From assembly GCA_905116865.2 (NCBI GenBank), contig CAJHNH020000805.1:455302-519301 (forward strand): DNA of 64,000 nt. Direction: 5' to 3'. A program made the position numbers and the translations under genes. The stretch is from Candidula unifasciata (taxonomy: Eukaryota; Mollusca; Gastropoda; Stylommatophora; Geomitridae). Under the pieces are notes generated by a model. That model ran no database searches. It was not told the DNA's origin and worked only from the letters and a program-made list of their open reading frames with translations. Positions 1 through 10,515 of the stretch are shown here, one piece after another. The number at the start of each line of letters is the position of its first letter. The first letter of the stretch is position 1.

Positions 1-125
1 ACTGGCATGACATCAGACTGGCATGACATCAGACTTGCATATCATCAGACTGGCATGACATCAGACTTGCAGGACATCAGACTTGCATGACATCAGCCTT
101 GAATAACATCAGACTTGCATGACAT
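1..125. repeat. 16-bp tandem array (partial, runs off left edge)
   Basis: About eight copies of a 16-bp unit of the type ACTTGCATGACATCAG with substitutions. The array enters from outside the window. The core GACATC resembles the unit of the 29-bp array at 59541-61370, but the two are not aligned over the full unit. Confidence 0.85.
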
Positions 126-326
126 CACTTTTTCTCAATTGTTGTATTCTGTTTACTTATACTATTGTTAGAGAGTGAGTATTTTGTTTTTGAAAGACTA
201 GGAGATATGTGGACACTTTTTGTACGAGTATGAGAATGGAGATAGAGGTGGGTACCACCCGAATCAGGCCATCACTGACAAGCCAGGGATGTGGAGGTTA
301 TTTTGACAGTCTGAGACTCCTAGAAT

Positions 327-1370
327 TTGGGCGGTGATTCTGAGACAGTTCAGCTAGATTTCAGGGATGTATGTGATGATTCTAAGACAGGTCACCTAGA
401 TTCCAAGGATGTATGTGATGATTCTAAGACAGTTCAGCTAGATTCCAGGGATGTATGTCATGATTCTAAGACAGCTCACCTAGATTCCAGGGATGTATTT
501 CATGATTCTAAGACAGTTCAGCTAGATTCCAGGGATGTATGTGATGATTCTAAGACAGTTCAGCTAGATTCCAGGGATGTATGTGATGATTCTAAGACAG
601 TTCAGCTAGGATCCAGGGATTTATGTGATGATTCAAAGACAGTTCAGCTAGATTCCAGGGATGTATGTGATGATTCTAAGACAGTTCAGCTAGATTCCAG
701 GGATGTATGTCATGATTCTAAGACAGTTCAGCTAGATTCCAGGGATGTATGTCATGATTCTAAGACAGTTCAGCTAGATTCCAGGGATGTATGTCATGAT
801 TCTAAGACAGTTCAGCTAGATTCCAGAGATGTATGTGATGATTCTGAAGCAGTTTGCAAAGATTCCAAGGATGTATGTCATGATTCTAAGACAATTCAGC
901 TAGATTCCAGAGATGTATGTGATGATTCTGAAGCAGTTTGCAAAGATTCCAAGGATGTATGTCATGATTCTAAGACAATTCAGCTAGATTCCAGAGATGT
1001 ATGTGATGATTCTGAAGCAGTTTGCAAAGATTCCAAGGATGTATGTCATGATTCTAAGACAGTTCAGCTAGATTCCAGAGATGTATGTGATGATTCTGAA
1101 GAAGTTTGCAAAGATTCCAAGGGAGTGTGTCATGATTCTAAGACAGTTCAGCTAGATTCCAGAGATGTATGTGATGATTCTGAAGCAGTTTGCAAAGATT
1201 CCAAGGATGTATGTCATGATTCTAAGACAGTTCAGCTAGATTCCAGAGATGTATGTGATGATTCTGAAGCAGTTTGCAAAGATTCCAAGGATGTATGTCA
1301 TGATTCTAAGACAGTTCAGCTAGATTCCAGAGATGTATGTGATGATTCTGAAGCAGTTTGCAAAGATTCC
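327..1370. repeat. 42-bp minisatellite with 84-bp higher-order unit
   Basis: About 25 copies of a 42-bp unit (contains GATGATTCTAAGACAGTTCA). From about 830 the array changes to an 84-bp higher-order unit in which one half reads GATGATTCTGAAGCAGTTTG. Because 42 is a multiple of 3, one + frame stays open through the whole array (327-1406), giving an Asp/Cys/Ser-rich repeat DVCDDSKTVQLDSR. The other five frames have a stop in every unit. I see no homology to VWDE and no good splice sites around it, so I call it a non-coding minisatellite and keep coding as a weak alternative. Confidence 0.9.
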
Positions 1371-1406
1371 ATCTGTGGCAGTGTCCCTTGCCTCAATAGT
1401 CTTTAG

Positions 1407-2085
1407 GTTCATTAGACATCTGTCTTGGGATCCATGTTTAATTGTAAATCCAATTAACAAGCCCTGTTTCCTGGCTCCACAAAGTACATTGTGGCTTTTA
1501 ATAGACCAAGGAGTTCTGTTTCGGTCAGAAAGGGTTCAAATCTCACTGTCTCTTAATCACGCTCCCTGAGGAGTATATAGTCCTCACAGCTCTGTCCTCA
1601 AACTTCAGACAAGTTTCTTCACTTTAGACATTTGCCATCCACTCTATAGCACATGTGTGTGGGTGATGACTCTGAAATCATGTGATAGTATTCCAAGTAT
1701 GTTTAATGAGGTTTCAGTAATTGTCAACAAAATTATGTTGGTGTTGTCCGTCTTTCTTGTTATAATCTTTCCAGCAGCGACATGTTGCTATCTTCTCTTC
1801 TAATGTTGTAGCTACAATGTCAACTATCTCTGCAGTGTGTCTGTGTTGAATGTCTGTGGGAAGTGTTTGTGTTGAGTGTCTCTGTGCTGTATTTTTATTG
1901 ATTGTCTGTGTGATGTTTGTGTCAACTGCCTGTGTGTGTTGTTTGTCATAGTTGTCTGATATGTTTGTGTCAACTGTCTTTGGGTTGTATTTGTGTCAAT
2001 TATCTGTGTGAGGTGTCTGTGATAAGTTGCCTTCTCCCCCAACATGTCTCCAGACATTGTCTCGGGTCAGTGATATAATCTCCTT
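1407..2085. other. Non-repetitive and weakly TG-repetitive spacer
   Basis: No exon recognised. The stretch 1410-1820 is unique-looking AT-rich sequence. The stretch 1830-2030 is a decayed repeat of TGTCTGTGTT-like words (GTGTCAACTGTCTG, GTGTTGAATGTCTG), which creates a spurious - strand ORF rich in Thr, Gln and His. Confidence 0.6.
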
Positions 2086-2098
2086 TATGTGATTACAG

Positions 2099-2178
2099 TT
2101 GTGTCAGTCAAGGACTCCTGCAACCACAAGATCTGTTCCAGAGACTGGGATGATCAGCGCAAGCAAGCATCATTTACT
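2099..2178 (+). CDS. VWDE: VWDE-like gene, exon 1 in window (linker upstream of VWD domain)
   Basis: The first exon I can support. It follows a TTTATGTGATTACAG acceptor and ends at ACT|GTAGGT. It enters in phase 1 and leaves in phase 0, encoding 26 residues including DSCNHKICSRDWDDQRKQ. The Cys pair followed by RDWDD.RK resembles the segment a little upstream of the VWD domain in VWDE family proteins (family knowledge from memory). The phase 0 exit fits the phase 0 start of the exon at 5343. The last 10 bases plus the donor are copied many times in the array that follows immediately. The true start codon and earlier exons are not visible; the GTG or ATG starts read here are not real starts. 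Confidence 0.68.
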
Positions 2179-2780
2179 GTAGGTTCTATGTTGCTGTTCA
2201 TGTGTAGATCATTTACTGTGGGTTCTATGTTGCTGTTCATGTGTAGATCATTTACTGTAGGTTCTATGTTGCTGTTCATGTGTAGATCATTTACTGTAGG
2301 TTCTATGTTGCTGTTCATGTGTAGATCATTTACTGTAGGTTTCTATGTTGCTGTTCATGTGTAGATCATTTACTGTAGGTTCTATGTTGCTGTTCATGTG
2401 TAGATCATTTACTGTAGGTTCTATGTTGCTGTTCATGTGTAGATCATTTACTGTAGGTTCTATGTTGCTGTTCATGTGTAGATCATTTACTGTAGGTTCT
2501 ATGTTGCTGTTCATGTGTAGATCATTTACTGTAGGTTCTATGTTGCTGTTCATGTGTAGATCATTTACTGTAGGTTCTATGTTGCTGTTCATGTGTAGAT
2601 CATTTACTGTAGGTTCTTTCTTGCTGTTCATGTGTAGATCATTTACTGTAGGTTCTATGTTGCTGTTCATGTATAGATCATTTACTGTAGGTTCTATGTT
2701 GCTGTTCAGGTGTAGATCATTTACTGTAGGTTCTTTCTTGCTGTTCATGTATAGATCATTTACTGTAGGTTCTATGTTGC
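2169..2780. repeat. 39-bp minisatellite carrying copies of the exon 1 donor
   Basis: About 16 copies of a 39-bp unit. Each begins ATCATTTACTGTAGGTTCTA, which is the last 10 bases of the exon ending at 2178 plus its GTAGGT donor. Open frames in both directions (13-residue periodic SFTVGSMLLFMCR on the + strand) are by-products of a unit length divisible by 3. Confidence 0.95.
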
Positions 2781-2828
2781 TGTCCATGTCATCATCAGTT
2801 CTCGTTATGCCTAGTGGCACATAAGGCT

Positions 2829-3675
2829 TCTGAGGTTCTTTGTTGCTGTTCATGTGTAGATCAGTGTGTAGGTTCTCTATTGCTGTTCATGTATAGATCA
2901 GTGTGTAGGTTCTCTGTTGCTGTTCATGTATAGATCAGTGTGTAGGTTCTTTGTTGCTGTTCATGTGTAGATCAGTGTGTAGGTTCTCTGTTGCTGTTCA
3001 TGTATAGATCAGTGTGTAGGTTCTGTGTTGCTGTTCATGTATAGATCAGTGTGTAGGTTCTCTGTTGCTGTTCATGTATAGATCAGTGTGTAGGTTCTCT
3101 GTTGCTGTTCATGTATAGATCAGTGTGTAGGTTCTTTGTTGCTGTTCATGTGTAGATCAGTGTGTAGGTTCTGTGTTGCTGTTCATGTGTAGATCCATGT
3201 GTAGGTTCTCTGTTGCTGTTCATGTATAGATCAGTGTGTAGGTTCTCTGTTGCTGTTCATGTATAGATCAGTGTGTAGGTTCTCTGTTGCTGTTCATGTA
3301 TAGATCAGTGTGTAGGTTCTCTGTTGCTGTTCATGTATAGATCAGTGTGTAGGTTCTCTGCTGCTGTTCATGTATAGATCAGTGTGTAGGTTCTCTGTTG
3401 CTGTTCATGTGTAGATCCATGTGTAGGTTCTGTGTTGCTGTTCATGTGTAGATCCATGTGTAGGTTCTCTGTTGCTGTTCATGTGTAGATCCATGTGTAG
3501 GTTCTCTGTTGCTGTTCATGTATAGATCAGTGTGTAGGTTCTCTGTTGCTGTTCATGTATAGATCAGTGTGTAGGTTCTCTGTTGCTGTTTATGTATAGA
3601 TCAGTGTGTAGGTTCTCTGTTGCTGTTCATGTGTAGATCCATGTGTAGGTTCTTTGTTGCTGTTCATGTGTAGAT
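2829..3675. repeat. 37-bp minisatellite, derived from the 39-bp array
   Basis: About 22 copies of a 37-bp unit (contains GATCAGTGTGTAGGTTCTCT). It shares TGTTGCTGTTCATGT with the 39-bp array just upstream; the difference is replacement of CATTTACTG by CAGTGTG. Two neighbouring sub-families of one ancestral repeat. Confidence 0.95.
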
Positions 3676-3825
3676 CAATGTCTAGTTTCTCCATCAATTC
3701 ACTGTTTTGGAATCCAGGATGTTGGTTTCTTTCATGGTTCATAATAAGATACTTGTGACCTCACTTCGCTCAGTGTAAAAAAATATATATATAGTAAAAA
3801 AAATTTTTTTTAAAGTAAGTAAAGA

Positions 3826-4085
3826 TCCTTTTTCATGCCTCTTAGGTGCATCGAGCATATGACAAGAGCACCCATATTTTTACAGACCAATCGGCACAAG
3901 GTGGGTAATGTGGTCAGCATTATGCCGGCCATCTTTGCTTTTCCAGGACCCATTTTAGGCAAGATCAACCTGCGATGCCTGATACTGCGATAAAAATCCA
4001 TGCAGCCAGCAGTGGGTTTTGATCGCGGGTCGGACTGGCTACATCTAAGCCACGGACGCCGCTGTTGTAGACATAGCTCTATTTT
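3826..4085 (-). mobile_element. tRNA-like SINE candidate, family A
   Basis: On the - strand an A-box-like TGGCTTAGATG (about 4043-4053) and a B-box-like GATCAAAAC (4016-4024) lie in tRNA order. A body follows that ends near a T-rich/A-rich stretch at 3780-3825. The body (GGTGGTCAGC...GGCC on the + strand, about 3900-3930) is shared with the element at 58240-58450, so this is a dispersed family. The 94-aa ORF on the - strand is within the repeat and not a gene. Confidence 0.6.
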
Positions 4086-4379
4086 AAATGTCATATCAGT
4101 AATTATGCAGAGATCTTTGGATTTTTCTGACTCATCACATTTGGTTATAATTATGTTCCGCGTGTCAAGATACAGTTTACTGACCTATTTTGTTATTGAC
4201 CTCATACCTTTAATGGTTTTATTTCACTGCTGAGATTTGGGACAATCAAAAAAAAAAAAAGAAATTTAAATTGATGTCTCTTAGTAAAAAGTTAGCGGTC
4301 TTTGATGTCTCAGCCCTTATCTATGTGTGCATTTCTTGATTCTTTTTTTTCAGTATAGGTGTGTAATTTCTGAGTATGT

Positions 4380-4580
4380 ATGTGTGTATCTGTGTATGTG
4401 TTTGATGTATTTATCTGTGTATGTGTTTGATGTGTGTATCTGTGTATGTGTTTGATGTGTGTATCTGTGTATGTGTTTGATGTGTGTGTCTGTGTAAGTG
4501 TTTGATGTGTGTATCTGTGTATGTGTTTGATGTATGTATCTGTGTATGTGTTTGATGTATGTATCTGTGTATGTGTTCTG
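4380..4580. repeat. 25-bp GT-rich minisatellite
   Basis: About eight copies of a 25-bp unit containing ATCTGTGTATGTGTTTGATG. His/Thr-rich ORFs on the - strand come from it. Confidence 0.9.
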
Positions 4581-4809
4581 TACAGGCCTGTGTTCCCTTC
4601 AACAAAGTGTATGTGTTTCATGTATGTATTTTGCACAAGCTTGGAACATCATAACTGTATACTGTTTGAGGAAAGACAGGACAGATACCTCATGAAGTAA
4701 ACGAACAGTTAAAGCTATAGAGGTTTGGTCAAAACCAAAAGCCTCGAAGAATAACAGGCTAGGAAAGGAGGAAGTCCTAGACCAAGATAAACATTGACAA
4801 TAGACTCAG

Positions 4810-5060
4810 GCACCAGTCCACCAATGCACTCAGACATCAATACACCAATGCACTAAGACATCAATACACCAATGCACTCAGACATCAATACACCAATGCA
4901 CTCAGACATCAATACATCAATGCACTCAGACATCAATACACCAATACATTCAGACCAAGCACTAATCTAGCAATACACTCAGGCAATAATCCACAATTAT
5001 ACTGAGGCAATAATCCACCATTACACTCATGCAATAATCCACCAAAACACTCAGGCACCA
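4810..5060. repeat. 24-bp minisatellite with a diverged tail
   Basis: Six clear copies of a 24-bp unit (CACTCAGACATCAATACACC) to about 4960, then a decayed extension with CAATAATCCACCA words to about 5060. Confidence 0.85.
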
Positions 5061-5149
5061 ATCTATGGAGAGATCTCTGTCTCTCCACTGATTGTGGAAG
5101 CTGCTTTGATTGGGGAATGGGCAGTCTGTATTTGATTTGAAGGTGTGTG

Positions 5150-5320
5150 TGCGTGAGTGCGTGTGTGCACGCCCGTGCGTGTGTGTGTGATTGTATTTTT
5201 GTCGATTCATGTATGTGTCTATGGGTTTGTGTATGTATGTGCATTCTTATGTGTGTTTGTGCATTCTTGTGCATGCATGCATGTGTCTGTGTGTTTGAGT
5301 ATGTTTGTGTATGCTAATAT
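5150..5320. repeat. GT-rich low-complexity tract before exon 2
   Basis: Imperfect TGTGTG/TGTATG sequence ending about 20 bp before the acceptor at 5342. It generates opposing Val/Cys-rich and His/Thr-rich ORFs. Confidence 0.75.
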
Positions 5321-5342
5321 TTATGATGATTGGCTCCCACAG

Positions 5343-5416
5343 ATTGTTGTCATGCTGGAAACTGGTTTTAAATGTTCAGTGACAGGAGATCCGCACTTTA
5401 CAGGATTGGATTACAG
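5343..5416 (+). CDS. VWDE: VWDE-like gene, exon 2 (start of VWD domain)
   Basis: The exon sits between a TTGGCTCCCACAG acceptor and an ACAG|GTCAGT donor, phase 0 in and phase 2 out. It encodes 24 full codons ending in CSVTGDPHFTGLDY. The C...GDPH..(L/F)D motif is the hallmark N-terminus of the von Willebrand factor type D domain, a secreted, disulfide-bonded, calcium-binding module of mucins, VWF and VWDE. The last two bases (AG) join the G at 9518 to give Arg. A GT-rich open frame overlaps the exon upstream, but the splice boundaries and homology define the exon. Confidence 0.88.
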
Positions 5417-5464
5417 GTCAGTGGTCATTGTAGTGTCCAGTAAAGTCTGGGGTGACCTGTAAGC

Positions 5465-5590
5465 AGGGGTCATTTAAAAAACAAATTCAGCCTCTATTCA
5501 GATTTGAACCCATGACATTTGGATCCTTAGATGAGTGTCTACCTGCTACACATTGGCAGCTTCAATAGCTAGTGAGTACATAAGGGTTTA
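5465..5590 (-). mobile_element. tRNA-like SINE candidate
   Basis: Read on the - strand there is an A-box-like TAGCAGGTAGA followed about 39 bases later by a B-box-like GGTTCAAATC (5501-5510 on the + strand as GATTTGAACC). This is the spacing of a tRNA-type internal promoter. The body after the B box fades at about 5465. No cloverleaf was tested; a decayed tRNA-derived SINE is the likeliest reading. Confidence 0.45.
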
Positions 5591-6079
5591 TCTGAGGGAA
5601 CAGCCTTGACAAGATCCTATGAATAATTCATGTGCTAGGGATTGCGTCATGTGAGGGGGGGGGGGGGCTTGGCCTACCACAAGTTAGTTCTGATGAGTTT
5701 GTGAGTCTTTTTGAATTAGTTTTTAAGGTTGATTCTAATTTTGCAGGTTTGTATAGATTAAGTTTCTTATGTTGAATGTAAAAGTAAATGTTCAATGCAG
5801 CTGTGTTAATAATTTACTGATTGGAAATCTAGTTGTTTGCATTGTTGCATGTGAATCTAGTTATGGCCATTGTTGGATGTAATTTTAGTTGTGTGCATTG
5901 TTGAATGTGAATCTAGTTATGGCCATTGTTGGATGTAATTTTAGTTGTGTGCATTGTTGAATGTGAATCTAGTAGTGTGCATTTTTTAATGTGATTCTAT
6001 TTGTATGCAGTGTTGAATCTAATTCTAGTTGTGTGCTTTGTTGAATGTGGTTCGAGTTATGTGCATTTTTGGATGTGAT
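5591..6079. other. Intron 2 spacer with a decayed 28-bp repeat
   Basis: A G-run at 5657-5667, then unique sequence to about 5820. From 5820 to 6079 there are diverged copies of the 28-bp repeat family (GTGAATCTAGTTATGGCCAT, GTGTGCATTGTTGAATGT), which grade into the regular array. Confidence 0.7.
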
Positions 6080-9000
6080 TATAGTTGTGTGCATTGTTAA
6101 ATGTGAACCTAATGGTGTGCTGTGTTGTATGTGAACCTAGTGGTGTGCAGTGTTAAATGTGAACCTAGTGGTGTGCAGTGTTGGATGTGAACCTAGTGGT
6201 GTGCAGTGTTGGATGTGAACCTAGTTGTGTGCAGTGTTGGATGTGAACCTAGTGGTGTGCAGTGTTGGATGTGAACCTAGTGGTGTGTAGTGTTGGATGT
6301 GAACCTAGTGGAGTGCAGTGTTGGATGTGAACCTAGTGGTGTGCTGTGTTGTATGTGGACCTAGTGGTGTGCAGTGTTGGATGTGAACCTAGTGGTGTGC
6401 AGTGTTAAATGTGAACCTAGTGGTGTGCAGTGTTGGATGTGAACCTAGTGGTGTGCAGTGTTGGATGTGAATCTAGTGGTGTGCTGCGTAGGATGTGAAT
6501 CTAGTGGTGTGCAGTGTTAAATGTGAACCTAGTGGTGTGCAGTGTTGGATGTGAACCTAGTGGTATGCAGTGTTAAATGTGAACCTAGTGGTGTGCTGTG
6601 TTGGATGTGAACCTAGTGGTGTGCAGTGTTAAATGTGAATCTAGTGGTGTGCAGTGTTAAATGTGAAACTAGTGGTGTGCTGTGTTGGATGTGAACCTAG
6701 TGGTGTGCAGTGTTGGATGTGAACCTAGTGGTGTGCAGTGTTAAATGTGAACCTAGTGGTGTGCAGTGTTGGATGTGAACCTAGTGGTGTGCAGTGTTGG
6801 ATGTGAACCTAGTGGTGTGCACTGTTGGATGTGAACCTAGTGGTGTGCTGTGTTGTATGTGAACCTAGTGGTGTGCTGTGTTGTATGTGAACCTAGTGGT
6901 GTGCTGTGTTGTATGTGAACCTAGTGGTGTGCACTGTTGGATGTGAACCTAGGGGTGTGCAGTGTTAAATGTGAATCTAGTGGTGTGCAGTGTTAAATGT
7001 GAACCTAGTGGTGTGCAGTGTTGGATGTGAACCTAGTGGTGTGCAGTGTTGGATGTGAACCTAGTTGTGTGCAGTGTTGGATGTGAACCTAGTGGTGTGC
7101 AGTGTTGGATGTGAACCTAGTGGTGTGTAGTGTTGGATGTGAACCTAGTGGAGTGCAGTGTTGGATGTGAACCTAGTGGTGTGCTGTGTTGTATGTGGAC
7201 CTAGTGGTGTGCAGTGTTGGATGTGAACCTAGTGGTGTGCAGTGTTAAATGTGAACCTAGTGGTGTGCAGTGTTGGATGTGAACCTAGTGGTGTGCAGTG
7301 TTGGATGTGAATCTAGTGGTGTGCTGCGTAGGATGTGAATCTAGTGGTGTGCAGTGTTAAATGTGAACCTAGTGGTGTGCAGTGTTGGATGTGAACCTAG
7401 TGGTATGCAGTGTTAAATGTGAACCTAGTGGTGTGCTGTGTTGGATGTGAACCTAGTGGTGTGCAGTGTTAAATGTGAATCTAGTGGTGTGCAGTGTTAA
7501 ATGTGAAACTAGTGGTGTGCTGTGTTGGATGTGAACCTAGTGGTGTGCAGTGTTGGATGTGAACCTAGTGGTGTGCAGTGTTAAATGTGAACCTAGTGGT
7601 GTGCAGTGTTGGATGTGAACCTAGTGGTGTGCAGTGTTGGATGTGAACCTAGTGGTGTGCACTGTTGGATGTGAACCTAGTGGTGTGCTGTGTTGTATGT
7701 GAACCTAGTGGTGTGCTGTGTTGTATGTGAACCTAGTGGTGTGCTGTGTTGTATGTGAACCTAGTGGTGTGCACTGTTGGATGTGAACCTAGTGGTGTGC
7801 AGTGTTAAATGTGAATCTAGTGGTGTGCAGTGTTAAATGTGAACCTAGTGGTGTGCAGTGTTGGATGTGAACCTAGTGGTGTGCAGTGTTAAATGTGAAT
7901 CTAGTGGTGTGCAGTGTTAAATGTGAACCTAGTGGTGTGCTGTGTTGGATGTGAACATAGTGGTGTGCAGTGTTGGATGTGAACCTAGTGGTGTGCAGTG
8001 TTAAATGTGAACCTAGTGGTGTGCAGTGTTGGATGTGAACCTAGTGGTGTGCAGTGTTGGATGTGAACCTAGTGGTGTGCACTGTTGGATGTGAACCTAG
8101 TGGTGTGCTGTGTTGTATGTGAACCTAGTGGTGTGCTGTGTTGTATGTGAACCTAGTGGTGTGCTGTGCTGTATGTGAATCTAGTGGTGTGCACTGTTGG
8201 ATGTGAACCTAGTGGTGTGCAGTGTTAAATGTGAATCTAGTGGTGTGCAGTGTTAAATGTGAATCTAGTGGTGTGCTGTGCTGTATGTGAACCTAGTGGT
8301 GTGCAGTGTTAAATGTGAATCTAGTGGTGTGCAGTGTTAAATGTGAATCTAGTGGTGTGCTGTGCTGTATGTGAACCTAGTGGTGTGCACTGTTGGATGT
8401 AAACCTAGTGGTGTGCTGTGTAGGATGTGAATCTAGTGGTGTGCTGTGTAGGATGTGAATCTAGTGGTGTGCTGTGTAGGATGTGAATCTAGTGGTGTGC
8501 TGTGTAGTATGTGAATCTAGTGGTGTGCTGTGTTAAATGTGAATCTAGTGGTGTGCTGTGTAGGATGTGAATCTAGTGGTGTGTTGTGTAAGATGTGAAT
8601 CTAGTGGTGTGCTGTGTAGGATGTGAATCTATTGGTGTGCACTGTTGGATGTTAATCTAGTGGTGTGCTGTGTAGGATGTGAATCTATTGGTGTGCACTG
8701 TTGGATGTGAATCTAGTGGTGTGCTGTGTAGGATGTAAATCTAGTGGTGTGCACTGTTGGATGTGAACCTAGTGGTGTGCAGTGTTAAATGTGAATCTAG
8801 TGGTGTGCATTGTTAAATGTGAATCTAGTGGTGTGCAATGTTAAATGTGAATCTAGTTGTGTGCTGTGTAGGATGGGAACCTAGTGGTGTGCAGTGTTAA
8901 ATGTGAATCTAGTGGTGTGCAGTGTTAAATGTGAATCTAGTGGTGTGCAGTGTTGGATGTGAACCTAGGGGTGTGCAGTGTTAAATGTGAATCTAGTGGT

Positions 9001-9425
9001 GTGCAGTGTTAAATGTGAATCTAGTGGTGTGCAGTGTTGGATGTGAACCTAGTGGTGTGCAGTGTTGGATGTGAACCTAGTGGTGTGCTGTGTTGGATGT
9101 GAACCTAGTGGTGTGCAGTGTTAAATGTGAATCTAGTGGTGTGCAGTGTTGGATATGAACCTAGTGGTGTGCAGTGTTGGATGTGAACCTAGTGGTGTGC
9201 TGTGTTGGATGTGAACCTAGTGGTGTGCAGTGTTAAATGTGAATCTAGTGGTGTGCAGTGTTGGATGTGAACCTAGTGGTGTGCAGTGTTAAATGTGAAT
9301 CTGGTGGTGTGCAGTGTTAAATGTGAATCTAGTGGTGTGCAGTGTTAAATGTGAACCTAGTGAAGTGCAGTGTTGGATGTTAACCTAGTGGTGTGCAGTT
9401 TTGGATGTGAATCTAGTGGTGTTTG
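6080..9425. repeat. 28-bp minisatellite, about 120 copies, with 840-bp higher-order repeat
   Basis: The unit contains GTGAACCTAGTGGTGTGCAG plus TGTTGGAT or TGTTAAAT. Units alternate in a complex order, and the block 6137-7050 is repeated at 6977-7890 (shift of exactly 840 bp, 30 units) with one mismatch that I can see. A third partial copy is shifted by a further 420 bp. The array fills most of intron 2. Confidence 0.97.
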
Positions 9426-9517
9426 AACAGTGTTGTTGTATGTGTGACTAAAGACAACATACACTCTATTTATAGTCTACACTGACACGCTAACAATGCT
9501 CTGATATGGTCCATCAG

Positions 9518-9667
9518 GCATTCGTACCACCTCTACCAGACAGGAGACTACACCGTCTACGCTGTTCACAACAGAAACTTTATGGTGCAGATTCGAACCT
9601 ACCAGTGTGGCGCCACTGTCACCTGCATCTGTGGTGTGGTTGTCAGAGAACAGAATGACATCATCAG
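9518..9667 (+). CDS. VWDE: VWDE-like gene, exon 3 (VWD domain, central strands)
   Basis: Acceptor ATGGTCCATCAG, donor ATCAG|GTACTG; phase 2 in, phase 2 out, 150 bp. It encodes HLYQTGDYTVYAVHNRNF and then CGATVTCICGVVVREQNDII. This is the typical VWD pattern: a tyrosine-rich strand, a GD-(Y/F)-hydrophobic strand, then C.CGV..RE...D(V/I)I. Joined to the previous exon it reads GLDYRHSYHLYQTGDY, as expected for VWDE-type VWD domains. An ORF on the opposite strand is a shadow. Confidence 0.92.
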
Positions 9668-9824
9668 GTACTGGCCATTTTATCCAACTCTCAGTTTCCT
9701 TCCTCACCCCCTCTTCCTACCCTTTCCCATTCTCACTATCTATTTTCTTTTTTGCCATCTCAGCTCCTTTTACTGTTATCCAGAATGGGGCAGTACAGCT
9801 GGTTGGCAAAGGGATTGGCTGGCG

Positions 9825-10245
9825 GCCTTGTTGATTAAGTGGTTGGCTGCATGGTTGATTGAGTGGTTGGCTGCCTAGTTGATTGAGTGACTGGCTGCCT
9901 GGTTGACTGCCTGGTTGACTGAGTGGTTGGCGGCCTGGTTGATTGAGTGATTGTCTGGCTGGTTGACTGAGTGGTTGGCTGGCTGGTTGACTGAGTGGTT
10001 GGCTGGCTGGTTGACTGAGTGGTTGGCTGGCTGGTTGACTAAGTGGTTGGCTGGCTGGTTGACTGAGTGGTTGGCTGGCTGGTTGGCTGAGTGGTTGGCT
10101 GGCTGGTTGACTGAGTGGTTGGCTGGCTGGTTGGCTGAGTGGTTGGCTGGCTGGTTGACTGAGAGTTTGCCTGACTGGTTGACTGAGTGGTTGGCTGGCT
10201 GGTTGGCTGAGTGGTTGGCTGCCTGGTCGACTAATTGGTTGTCTG
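9825..10245. repeat. 24-bp minisatellite in intron 3
   Basis: About 17 copies of a 24-bp unit (GGCTGGTTGACTGAGTGGTT). The length is divisible by 3, so both strands carry open periodic frames (Trp/Leu-rich on +, Gln/Pro/Ser-rich on -). Neither is coding. Confidence 0.93.
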
Positions 10246-10403
10246 TTTATGTAAATATCTATCATCAGAAAGATTAAAAATTTGCAGACATATTATAAGT
10301 GTGCTAGTAACGGCTGATAATTATCAATTAATTGTTACAAAAGGAACAAATAATTGTCAGTACTGTTCTGAAATCATCTCTATCAAGAAAACTTGTGTTT
10401 CAG

Positions 10404-10515
10404 ATTGAATGGATGTAACAATCCCCGGGCTCTCAAGATGTCAACCATGGATATTCCCTACACACTCAGTCAAGGCACTGTGGTCAAGAGATCGGGTGAC
10501 AGCAGCCATGTTGGG
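10404..10515 (+). CDS. VWDE: VWDE-like gene, exon 4 (VWD domain)
   Basis: Acceptor AACTTGTGTTTCAG, donor GTTGGG|GTATGT; phase 2 in, phase 0 out. It encodes 38 residues including LNGCNNPRALKM, then a stretch ending GTVVKRSGDSSHVG. This fits the middle of the VWD domain, where a Cys near the start is followed by the LSPGT-like turn. The ORF that appears to continue past 10515 reads into the intronic 46-bp array, so I end the exon at the donor. The array begins directly at this donor. Confidence 0.88.

Noticed and set aside
5501..5510. Functional tRNA gene on the - strand
   Set aside because: Only A-box and B-box-like words are visible. I could not form acceptor-stem pairing by eye, so a tRNA-derived SINE is more likely.
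9717..10277. Trp/Leu-rich (+) and Gln/Ser/Pro-rich (-) ORFs
   Set aside because: Both come from the 24-bp minisatellite in intron 3.
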